Source of the DNA: Clostridia bacterium
GTDB lineage: Bacteria > Bacillota > Clostridia > Christensenellales > CAG-1252
NCBI GenBank assembly: GCA_017394805.1
Contig: JAFPXC010000013.1
Coordinates: 62,001 to 126,000, forward strand
Reading direction: 5' to 3'
DNA length: 64,000 bases
Shown: positions 17,596 through 24,682 of the stretch, in pieces
Position numbering within the stretch: the stretch's first letter is position 1
Layout of the letters: every line of letters starts with the position of its first letter
The notes under the pieces: generated by a model
The model's input: the letters and a program-made list of their open reading frames with translations, nothing else
Databases searched by the model: none
Told to the model about the DNA's origin: nothing
Made by a program: the position numbers and the translations under genes

Positions 17596-18948
17596 ATGAA
17601 GCAGGTCAAAATAGCAGATATGACGCTTTGTCAAGGGGAATATACCTTCAAAGAGAAGTTGGAAATCGCACGGCAGCTGGACGCTTTGGGTGTGGACGCC
17701 ATCGAGTTGCCCGCGCTCACGCAGTCCAAGTCGGACGAGGTTTTACTACGGACCATGGCCTCTTTCGTACGACTTAGCCACCTTTCCGTGGCCGTCTCGG
17801 ACGACTTGCAGCTCGAACGGGCTATGGCGGTCTTGGACGGCGTAGAGGGCGCCATCGTGCGCGTGGAAGTGCCCGTATCCACCGTGGGTATGGAGTATTT
17901 CCACCAAAAGAAAGCATCCAAAATGATAGAATGGATTGCCCAAGCGGTGGCCAAGGCCAAGACCGCGTACACGGTGGAGTTTTGCGCGTTGGACGCCACG
18001 CGCGCCGAGAAAGAGGTGCTTTTGGCCGCGCTCGACGCCGCCGTCAAGGGGGGCGCGGACTTCGTGTCCGTCTCGGACGAAGCGGGGCAGACTTTGCCCG
18101 ACGACTTCGCCGTGTTGGTCAAGGAGATCGTGGATTTCGTCGCGGTACCCGTGGGCGTGCGCCTCTCGGACGACAAAGGCCTCGCGGTAGCGGGGGCGGC
18201 GTTGGCCGTCAAAGCGGGCGCTACGTGGGCAAAAGCCGGCGTATCGACCACCTATGCGGACCTCGAGACGCTGGTAAAATTGCTCAAAGACGGGCGGGAA
18301 CTCTACGGTGTGGATATGGCGGTGGACGCCACGCGTCTGCATCGCACGGTGGCCCAAATCAAGGATGTGCACCTTCTCAAGCAAGAGGAGACCGCGCACA
18401 ATTACGACAATGACGTTCTTCTCAAAGTGACGGACGACAAAAAGCGCGTGTTGGAGGTGGCCGCCGGCATCGGCTACGACCTTTCCGACAACGAGCAGGA
18501 CTCGGTGTACGAGGAGTTTTTGCGCGTCGCCAAGAAGAAAAAGGTGGGCGTCAAAGAGTTGTCGGCCATCGTCGAATCGGTGGCTACGCAGTCGCCCATC
18601 GTCTACAAGTTGGATAGTTTCGTCATCAACAGCGGCAATATCATTACGTCGAGCGCGCAGATCACCGTCCTCAAAGACAACGCGGTATTGCACGGCGTGT
18701 CCATAGGCGACGGCCCCATCGACGCGTCTTTCCGCGCCTTGGAGCAGATAGTGGGCGCGCATTACGATTTGGACGATTTCCAGATCCGCGCCGTCACCGA
18801 GGGCAGAGAGGCCGTGGGACAGGCGCAGGTCAAGTTGCGCGCCAAGGGTAAGGTGTTCGCGGGCTTCGGCGTTTCGACGGATATCATCGGCGCCTCCATT
18901 CGCGCCTACCTTTCCGCCGTCAACAAAATCGTGTACGAGGAGCAATGA
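17596..18948 (+). CDS. LeuA-like protein with degenerate active site and intact regulatory domain
   Basis: 450 residues. The N-terminal two thirds follow the TIM barrel of 2-isopropylmalate/citramalate synthases (EKLEIARQLDALGVDAIELP), and the last ~115 residues are a clear LeuA allosteric dimer domain (DSFVINSGN through GFGVSTDIIGASIRAY). The catalytic motif normally TLRDGEQ reads TLCQGE here: the active-site Arg is C12 and the metal-binding Asp is Q13. The metal-binding HxHND reads RLSDD (R189, S191). All four key residues are lost, so condensing activity is unlikely. It may sense leucine or another ligand, or have a new chemistry. Its stop overlaps the next start. Confidence 0.8.
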   Translation: MKQVKIADMTLCQGEYTFKEKLEIARQLDALGVDAIELPALTQSKSDEVLLRTMASFVRLSHLSVAVSDDLQLERAMAVLDGVEGAIVRVEVPVSTVGMEYFHQKKASKMIEWIAQAVAKAKTAYTVEFCALDATRAEKEVLLAALDAAVKGGADFVSVSDEAGQTLPDDFAVLVKEIVDFVAVPVGVRLSDDKGLAVAGAALAVKAGATWAKAGVSTTYADLETLVKLLKDGRELYGVDMAVDATRLHRTVAQIKDVHLLKQEETAHNYDNDVLLKVTDDKKRVLEVAAGIGYDLSDNEQDSVYEEFLRVAKKKKVGVKELSAIVESVATQSPIVYKLDSFVINSGNIITSSAQITVLKDNAVLHGVSIGDGPIDASFRALEQIVGAHYDLDDFQIRAVTEGREAVGQAQVKLRAKGKVFAGFGVSTDIIGASIRAYLSAVNKIVYEEQ

Positions 18949-21452
18949 TGAAACTGTCTTTTTCCACCAAAGGGTGGCATAACGATAAATTCGACGGCTT
19001 TTGCCGACGCGCCGTTTCGTTGGGCTTCGGGGGCATCGAGCTTCACAATATCGCCAACGCGCTGTTCGCCGACAAGTCGGGCGATCTGTACGCGGAGAAC
19101 GCGCCGCGCACCCGTCGCACCTTGTACGAAGAGGGGATCGAATTGCCCTGCATAGACGCTTTGGCAGACGTGGCCGACGCGGTCGGCAACGAACGCGCCA
19201 CGGCCGAGGTCACCCAATGCATTGTGCTGGCCGAGGCGTTCAAGATCCCGTACGTGCGCATCAAAACACAGCGCAAGGATTTGGCCGCCGTGGCGGCCGT
19301 GGCCGATTTCGTGCGGTACGTACTGCCCTTGGCGCGTCACGCCAAGGTGGTGCTGCTCATCGAGACGGCGGGCGTGTTCGCCGACACGTCGGTGCTACGC
19401 TCGCTTTTGGAAGAATTCGCCGACGACAATTTGGCGGCTTTGTGGAATCTGTCCGCCGCCTATTTCGGCAAGGGCGAATCGCCCGAAGAGGTCATTCGCA
19501 ATTTGGGCGCCTACGTGCGCCACGTACACGTCAACGACGCGGTCAAGTCGGACGCGGGCTTCGACTATCGCTTGATGGGCGAGGGCGACCTGCCTCTCGG
19601 GGATATTATGCTCGCCCTGCGTTCGGTCAACTACGACGGGTATTTGTCTTTGGTATGGGATCCCACTTGGTGCGAGGAGTTGTCGGACGAAGACATCATC
19701 ATGGCCCAATACGTGGAGTATATGCACGGGTTCGATCCCGCGTTCCGCGCACGGCGCACCTTATATCACAATAACGCGGGCACGGGCGTGTTCGTATGGA
19801 AGAAGGAGACCTTGATAGACGCCACCTTCTCGCAGGTTCTGGACCGAATGGTGGAGGAGTTCCCCGACCAATACGCGTTCAAATACACCACTTTGCAGTA
19901 CACGCGCACCTATGCCGAGTTCCGTCAAGACGTGGACACCTTCGCGCGGGCGTTGGTGGCCATGGGCGTCAAGGCGGGTTCGCACGTCGCCGTGTGGGCG
20001 ACCAACGTGCCCCAATGGTACATTGCTTTTTGGGCGACGGTCAAGTTGGGCGCGGTGCTGGTCACCGTCAATACGGCGTACAAGATACACGAGATCGAGT
20101 ATTTGCTCAAACAATCGGATACGCACACCCTCATTATGACCAAGGGGGCCAAGGATTGCGACTACGGCGCCACCATCGCCGAGTTGTGTCCCGAGTTGGC
20201 CTCCAAGTCCCCCGAGGACGCGTTGCACGCCAAGCGGTTGCCTTTCTTGCGCAACGTGGTCACGGTCGGGTACAGTCAGGCGGGTTGTCTCACGTGGGAA
20301 GAGGCGTGGGCGATGTCCAAGCGCGTGCCCTTGGAAAAGGTGCTGCGCATGGCGGCCATGGTGGACAAGCACGACGTGTGCAATATGCAATATACGTCGG
20401 GCACCACGGGCTTCCCCAAGGGCGTGATGCTCACCCATTACAATATCGTCAACAACGGCAAAGCCATCGGCGACCGTATGGATTTGTCCACGGCCGACCG
20501 TATGATGATACAGGTGCCCATGTTCCATTGCTTCGGCATGGTGCTGGCGATGACGGCCTCTATGACGCACGGCGTCACTCTGTGTCCCTTGCCGTATTTT
20601 TCGGCCAAATCCTCGTTGGCGTGTATCAACGCCGAGCATATCACGGCCTTCCACGGCGTGCCCACCATGTTCATCGCCATGCTCGAGCACCCCGATTTCG
20701 CCAAGACCGACTTTTCCTATATGCGCACGGGCATTATGGCGGGCAGTCCCTGTCCCATTTCCACCATGCGTCAAGTGGTCGAGGAGATGAATATGCGCGA
20801 GATCACCATCGTTTACGGGCAGACCGAGGCTTCGCCCGGCTGTACGATGAGCAGTACGGACGATCCCATCGACGTGCGCGTGGCCACGGTCGGACGCCCC
20901 TTGCCCGATATCGAGTGCCGTATCGTGGACCCCGACACGGGGTTCTATTGCCCCGATAACGTGACGGGCGAGTTCCTCGCGCGCGGGTACAATTTGATGA
21001 AAGGGTACTACAAGATGCCCGAGGCCACCGCCGAGACCATCGACCGCGATGGTTGGCTCCACACGGGCGACCTCGCTTGCCGCACGCCCGAGGGCAACTT
21101 CCGCATCACGGGGCGGCTCAAGGACATGATCATACGCGGCGGCGAGAACATCTACCCCAAGGAGTTGGAGGAGTTCATTCTCACCCATCCCAAGGTCAGC
21201 GACGTGCAGGTGGTGGGTGTGCCCGACGAGCAGTACGGCGAAGAAGTGGCGGCGTTCGTCATTCTCAAATCGGGCGAAACCCTCACCGAGAAGGACCTCA
21301 AAGCCTATATGTTGGCCAACATCGCGCGCCACAAAGTGCCCCGCTACGTCATCTTTGTGGACGTGTTTCCCATGAACGCCGCAGGCAAGATACTCAAATA
21401 TCAACTCCGCGAGGACGCCAAAGCCTACGTCAAATCCCTTTCGACGAAGTAA
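18945..21452 (+). CDS. TIM-barrel/AMP-forming acyl-CoA ligase fusion protein
   Basis: 835 residues. Residues 1 to ~270 resemble sugar phosphate isomerase/epimerase-like TIM barrels (AP endonuclease 2 family), with LLIETAGVF and VRHVHVND strands. From ~290 comes a fatty-acyl-CoA-type ligase with MQYTSGTTGFPKG, VYGQTEASPG, LHTGDLA, the GRLKDMIIRGGENIYPKE hinge and catalytic K815 in AAGKILKYQ. The two parts are read in one uninterrupted frame. Two start codons in tandem (ATGATG) overlap the previous stop. It ends the operon before a terminator. The ligase differs from the two XRE-cupin ligases, so three acids or three steps may be handled. Confidence 0.82.
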   Translation: MMKLSFSTKGWHNDKFDGFCRRAVSLGFGGIELHNIANALFADKSGDLYAENAPRTRRTLYEEGIELPCIDALADVADAVGNERATAEVTQCIVLAEAFKIPYVRIKTQRKDLAAVAAVADFVRYVLPLARHAKVVLLIETAGVFADTSVLRSLLEEFADDNLAALWNLSAAYFGKGESPEEVIRNLGAYVRHVHVNDAVKSDAGFDYRLMGEGDLPLGDIMLALRSVNYDGYLSLVWDPTWCEELSDEDIIMAQYVEYMHGFDPAFRARRTLYHNNAGTGVFVWKKETLIDATFSQVLDRMVEEFPDQYAFKYTTLQYTRTYAEFRQDVDTFARALVAMGVKAGSHVAVWATNVPQWYIAFWATVKLGAVLVTVNTAYKIHEIEYLLKQSDTHTLIMTKGAKDCDYGATIAELCPELASKSPEDALHAKRLPFLRNVVTVGYSQAGCLTWEEAWAMSKRVPLEKVLRMAAMVDKHDVCNMQYTSGTTGFPKGVMLTHYNIVNNGKAIGDRMDLSTADRMMIQVPMFHCFGMVLAMTASMTHGVTLCPLPYFSAKSSLACINAEHITAFHGVPTMFIAMLEHPDFAKTDFSYMRTGIMAGSPCPISTMRQVVEEMNMREITIVYGQTEASPGCTMSSTDDPIDVRVATVGRPLPDIECRIVDPDTGFYCPDNVTGEFLARGYNLMKGYYKMPEATAETIDRDGWLHTGDLACRTPEGNFRITGRLKDMIIRGGENIYPKELEEFILTHPKVSDVQVVGVPDEQYGEEVAAFVILKSGETLTEKDLKAYMLANIARHKVPRYVIFVDVFPMNAAGKILKYQLREDAKAYVKSLSTK

Positions 21453-21487
21453 GGCGGCATTGCGTAGGCGCATACCGAACGAAACTC

Positions 21488-21527
21488 AAAAAGGACGTAT
21501 CTATCCGTTGGAAGATACGTCCTTTTT
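21488..21527. terminator. Bidirectional terminator ending the ligase operon
   Basis: Perfect 15-bp stem AAAAAGGACGTATCT / AGATACGTCCTTTTT, between the plus-strand operon and the minus-strand island genes. Confidence 0.9.
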
Positions 21528-21537
21528 CGTTGCTTAT

Positions 21538-21819
21538 TTACCCATATATGACTTCTATGTCCTTCTCGGCCTCGAATATCGTTTTGCCATCGAAGATTTT
21601 TGCATTTTCAAAGGCATCGACGCATTCTCGTCTATCTTTTGACGTAAATGAAAACAGCGTTTTGCAGTCTTCTTCAATGGTATAAACAGTTAACGTATAT
21701 GGTCCGTCTGTTTCGTTGACAAATCCGGCAATCATATATCGTTTCCCATTATAGGCTATCTCTTTTTCGGGATTATGATATAAATCATCAATGAATTCAT
21801 TTAAATAGTTTCCGTGCAT
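21538..21819 (-). CDS. Small immunity-like protein of cassette 2
   Basis: 93 residues, acidic. It is a paralogue of the protein at 22005-22283: both have NEFI(D/E)xLY at the start, a GxxYMI strand, EC-VDAFE/VEAFE, (I)FxGK and E-x-(D/E)-I near the end. It follows the C-terminal remnant of a toxin-like gene, with its AAAGGAG ribosome site inside that remnant. The pattern suits an immunity gene kept after loss of its toxin. No known family was recognised; the function is inferred from context only. Confidence 0.6.
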   Translation of the reverse strand: MHGNYLNEFIDDLYHNPEKEIAYNGKRYMIAGFVNETDGPYTLTVYTIEEDCKTLFSFTSKDRRECVDAFENAKIFDGKTIFEAEKDIEVIYG

Positions 21820-21820
21820 T

Positions 21821-22009
21821 TTATTTCACTCCTTTAAAGAATTTCTTATATTTTTCATACTCACTTTTGGTAATTTCTCGTGCAGGGAGTCGGTGATCTA
21901 TCCCGGGCGACGAATAATCGTGAACATGAAAAACGTGTTCTCCGTGTTTTGACATTCCTTCTTCAAAGTGATAGCCAATCTCGAAAATGGGAACCCAACT
22001 ACTTTTAAT
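21821..22009 (-). pseudogene. Orphan C-terminal fragment of a toxin-like protein
   Basis: An open stretch of ~62 codons without its own start or ribosome site, bounded upstream by an in-frame TAG and ending in TAA at 21821. Its translation has FEIGYHFEEG, HVFHVHDY and a closing YEKYKKFFKGVK, matching the end of the intact protein at 22280-22678 (LEIAYHAE, LHYHTYD, EKYKKYFKGV). It begins within 5 nt of the end of immunity gene 1. It therefore looks like the tail of a second copy left by recombination. Confidence 0.7.
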
Positions 22010-22283
22010 CTACCCATTGGATTTCATTCTCTACGCTCCAAAATGACTTACCATTGAAAATCAACGCCTTTTCAAAAGCTTCAACACACTCTTTTGCAGT
22101 ATTAGCAACGTATTTCCAGATGCCAATATTATCTGTTTTAGGATATAATTGATCCAGCGATAAAACATACTGTCCGTCCTCCCACCACCCTTGAATCATA
22201 TACTTTACACCCATAAACACAAATGTAATATCACATCCACCATAAAGTGTTTCGATGAACTCGTTTGCATTTCCATCTCTCAT
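22005..22283 (-). CDS. Small immunity-like protein of cassette 1
   Basis: 92 residues, acidic and Trp-rich, paralogous to the 93-residue protein at 21538-21819. The start overlaps the stop of the toxin-like gene by 4 nt (ATGA), and the AAAGGAG ribosome site is part of the codons for the Lys-Gly-Val motif at the end of that gene, so the two are translationally coupled. Such order and coupling are typical of toxin-immunity pairs. Family not recognised. Confidence 0.6.
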   Translation of the reverse strand: MRDGNANEFIETLYGGCDITFVFMGVKYMIQGWWEDGQYVLSLDQLYPKTDNIGIWKYVANTAKECVEAFEKALIFNGKSFWSVENEIQWVD

Positions 22284-22678
22284 AACAATACTCCTTTGAA
22301 ATACTTTTTATATTTTTCTATCATGTCTGGAGTCAAAGGCTTTGCTTTTGATCTTCCCCCATTTCCAGTCTTACTCAAACTAAACGATTTGTCGTACGTA
22401 TGATAATGTAATATGGGTTCTTGTGTGCCCGTTATGCTTTTTTCCGCATGATAAGCTATTTCCAAATACAAACACTTATCGCTATCGTAAAACCGCATCT
22501 CTCTGAAAACACCATTGTCTAATTTTATATATGCAGCACTTGAATGTGCAGATTCGGGTAGACCATGTTTCCCGCTTCCTTTTATTCCTTCCAAGACCTT
22601 AACGCCTTCTATTTTCCCAACCATCTCATAGTTATATGCCACATTGTTTCCGCTTGCAAAAGTACCTCTACCGCCCAT
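22280..22678 (-). CDS. Phage-type MGGRG toxin-like protein
   Basis: 132 residues beginning MGGRGTFASGN. The MGGRG start is often seen in small proteins split from phage minor-head/portal C-terminal nuclease or toxin domains in Clostridia. Landmarks: HSSAAYIKLD, YLEIAYHAE, LHYHTYD and the closing KYKKYFKGV. Histidines in the two HxH-like strands could be catalytic, but the chemistry is unknown. The start at 22678 follows GGAGG and overlaps the DUF4417-like gene end by 11 nt; a longer frame to 22753 lacks a good ribosome site. AT-rich like the surrounding island. Confidence 0.6.
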   Translation of the reverse strand: MGGRGTFASGNNVAYNYEMVGKIEGVKVLEGIKGSGKHGLPESAHSSAAYIKLDNGVFREMRFYDSDKCLYLEIAYHAEKSITGTQEPILHYHTYDKSFSLSKTGNGGRSKAKPLTPDMIEKYKKYFKGVLL

Positions 22679-23300
22679 TTCGATTGACCCTCCTTGTTTT
22701 TTGATAGTCAATCGCCACGATATTACCTTGCATTTCGGGGAACGGATCTCCAAGACAGATAACAGCGGCGGGCTTTATCTTTTCCATCATAGCATTATAG
22801 CCACGAAGAAAAGCCGTTTTGTTACGCTTGCAACCTACCATTCCGATTGCCACAATTGCTCCTTCTTCAATGCCGTCAAAGCAGAAGTCGAAACTTGCGG
22901 TATCACTCCAACTAACCGTGGGAACAACAGTCAGCCCTTTGCTTTGCCAATACGCTCCGCACCACCGGTTACGGAACACGTTGAACAACTGTATCACTCG
23001 GGGCATTTCCGCATAAAGGCTGTAGTCCGGCGTCAGCAAGAACTTGTATTGACTAAGCCTACCGAGTGATTTATCATAGTTATAATAAATCCCTTCCATT
23101 CGATAGTCGTCGATAAAGAAATGGACGCCTTTTGCTTTGTTTTCGTCGATATCGTTTGTTCTTATGTCAGAATAACAAATCAAATCGACTTTGCTTACAT
23201 CAAGTTCGTTTTTACGGACAATCGGAATGTTCCACTTGCCGAACGCATCGAACTCATTGCGCAGAAAGGTCTGTTTCGACCTCGCTTCGATAGTACGCAT
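22668..23300 (-). CDS. DUF4417-like protein of mobile-element type
   Basis: 210 residues. The opening (RNEFDAFGKWNIPIVRK, then LICYSDIRTND) and the SDTASFDFCFDGI and GDPFPEM segments recall DUF4417 proteins, found mostly in phages and integrative elements of Bacillota. No function is established. Ribosome site AAGGAGG before the ATG. First gene of the toxin/immunity operon, suggesting co-transport of the set. Confidence 0.65.
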   Translation of the reverse strand: MRTIEARSKQTFLRNEFDAFGKWNIPIVRKNELDVSKVDLICYSDIRTNDIDENKAKGVHFFIDDYRMEGIYYNYDKSLGRLSQYKFLLTPDYSLYAEMPRVIQLFNVFRNRWCGAYWQSKGLTVVPTVSWSDTASFDFCFDGIEEGAIVAIGMVGCKRNKTAFLRGYNAMMEKIKPAAVICLGDPFPEMQGNIVAIDYQKTRRVNRNGR

Positions 23301-23360
23301 AATGTACCTCCTTAAAAAGATTTTTGTTTGCCTTTTCTTGAAAGGCTAAAGCAAAACACC

Positions 23361-23389
23361 TTGACATAAAAGAGGTTATATGCTAATAT
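23361..23389 (+). promoter_or_regulatory. Near-consensus promoter of a candidate small RNA
   Basis: TTGACA, 17-nt spacer, TAATAT on the plus strand, where all annotated genes nearby run on the minus strand. A terminator lies ~70 nt downstream. Confidence 0.7.
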
Positions 23390-23395
23390 AGACAT

Positions 23396-23466
23396 TGGGA
23401 GAGCTATTATAGCATTTACCAACTAACTCTGACCGATTGTTGCAGCAAAAGGTCGGAGTTTTTCTT
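23396..23466 (+). ncRNA. Candidate ~70-nt small RNA in the island
   Basis: Defined by the promoter at 23361-23389 and a rho-independent terminator at 23425-23466. There is no ribosome site or start codon in it. It diverges from the DUF4417/toxin operon and points towards the 3' end of the ImmA gene. It could be an antitoxin RNA or copy-control-like RNA. The transcript ends are estimates and no known RNA family was recognised. Confidence 0.5.
23425..23466 (+). terminator. Terminator of the candidate small RNA
   Basis: Stem AACTCTGACC / GGTCGGAGTT with one G-T pair, a 16-nt loop with a small inner TTG/CAA pairing, then TTTTCTTTT. Confidence 0.75.
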
Positions 23467-23538
23467 TTATGTAAAGCATTCGATTTGAATGCTGTTGTTT
23501 CAGCAACCTATTCTCGATAGGATTTCATTGAGTATTTT

Positions 23539-24102
23539 CTATTCTTTTACGTTTGGCACCACCTTCTCTAAAAAATATTTTGTTTGAGAATCCGTACTTT
23601 TTGTTTTTGCAACAATTTGATCGAATGTCATATCTTTGCATTTGTCGTACGGTATCATCAACTCTCCGCTCAAAGCCATCGCTTGCCATTCTGTACTCCT
23701 ATAGCAAGGTACGACTTTGCGTGCATATACAATAGGTTTTCCGGTTGCATTATATTTTGGCTTCACTCCGCACACGTGAACAAGGAAAAAGTGCGCAATC
23801 TCATGATTGATAAAACTCAAATGACTCCTATGTCCTTTGCACGCACCCTCATAGACGGTCCTTCTTATGTGGATACAGTAACAATCATCTTCCTCCGCAC
23901 TTAGATACGCCATGCAGTCCTTTTCAAATAGAGAATCTTCTTCGACAATATGATATACTTGGTCGGGGAACTTGAGCTCAATTAGGTTCAGCACCTTCAT
24001 CACAGGGAAACATAGCGTTTTTATACGAAAAAACTTTCGTATCCACTCCGCAATATCTCTAATCTGTTGTCGAGATAATCCAACTATCGCCTCATACTCC
24101 AT
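23539..24102 (-). CDS. ImmA/IrrE-family metallopeptidase
   Basis: 187 residues. The zinc-peptidase motif HEIAH lies in INHEIAHFFLVH (~residues 99-110), with the later helix EWQAMALSGELMIP typical of the ImmA/IrrE (M78) group. In integrative elements and phages such peptidases cut or release a partner XRE repressor after DNA damage. The partner gene sits directly upstream and overlaps it by 11 nt. Likely a control module of the AT-rich island. Confidence 0.85.
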   Translation of the reverse strand: MEYEAIVGLSRQQIRDIAEWIRKFFRIKTLCFPVMKVLNLIELKFPDQVYHIVEEDSLFEKDCMAYLSAEEDDCYCIHIRRTVYEGACKGHRSHLSFINHEIAHFFLVHVCGVKPKYNATGKPIVYARKVVPCYRSTEWQAMALSGELMIPYDKCKDMTFDQIVAKTKSTDSQTKYFLEKVVPNVKE

Positions 24103-24460
24103 CGTCCGAATCTCCTAATATTGCTCTTATCGAATCCATTTCTTCGTCAGTCAAGCCAGGCAGTTTGCGTTGAAACATAATAGCGAGTTTCTTCCCGTTG
24201 ATATTCATCTGCCCGATATCAATGCGTACGCTCGATTTTTGTTCACAATACGCATCATATAATTCCTCCCGTTCCTTTTCGGAAAGGTGATAGTGAGTGC
24301 TAATTGCATCTATCCATCCATCGGGAACGTTCTTTTTCCCCGTTAAAACGGCAGAAACAAAAGCTGTTGTCCCACTCGTAAAAGAAGCCACATCACACAA
24401 TGTTTCATCATTATCTATCATCAACTTTCTCACAATCTTTCCAAAGGTAGTGTACCCCAT
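24092..24460 (-). CDS. XRE-family repressor-like regulator
   Basis: 122 residues. The first ~65 residues form an HTH region with the pattern TTFGKIVRKLMIDNDETL, FVSAVLTGKKNVP, common in clostridial mobile-element regulators; the rest is a charged tail. It is co-transcribed with the ImmA-type peptidase, the usual repressor/anti-repressor pair. A perfect sigma-A promoter precedes it. Confidence 0.82.
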   Translation of the reverse strand: MGYTTFGKIVRKLMIDNDETLCDVASFTSGTTAFVSAVLTGKKNVPDGWIDAISTHYHLSEKEREELYDAYCEQKSSVRIDIGQMNINGKKLAIMFQRKLPGLTDEEMDSIRAILGDSDDGV

Positions 24461-24500
24461 TTGTCATATCCTCCTTTATATTTGTGTTGTGGTCATTATC

Positions 24501-24529
24501 ATTATATGGCAAATGAAAGCGATTGTCAA
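24501..24529 (-). promoter_or_regulatory. Consensus promoter of the XRE-ImmA pair
   Basis: On the minus strand TTGACA, 17-nt spacer, TATAAT: a full consensus match. The GGAGG ribosome site follows before the ATG at 24460. Confidence 0.85.
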
Positions 24530-24653
24530 CCATTATTTGCAAAAAATTAACCCATAAGGTTATTTTTACAAAAAATGTAGTACCTTAGCAAAGAGATAGT
24601 TTAATGCGGTAGTCCTTGCGTAAGCTTTGTATGCGCGATATCATTTTTTGTAC

Positions 24654-24682
24654 TGCGCGTATACGCATACGCGTGCACGCGC
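24654..24682. other. 29-nt perfectly alternating pyrimidine-purine tract
   Basis: Every base alternates pyrimidine/purine over 29 nt, rich in CG and CA/TG steps, the pattern most prone to Z-DNA. Outer arms GCGCGT / ACGCGC can also pair. It ends on the stop codon of the acyltransferase gene, at the border of the AT-rich island. Confidence 0.7.

Noticed and set aside
17596-18948. Annotation as functional 2-isopropylmalate synthase
   Set aside because: The catalytic Arg, metal Asp and both metal His are replaced, so the usual name would mislead.
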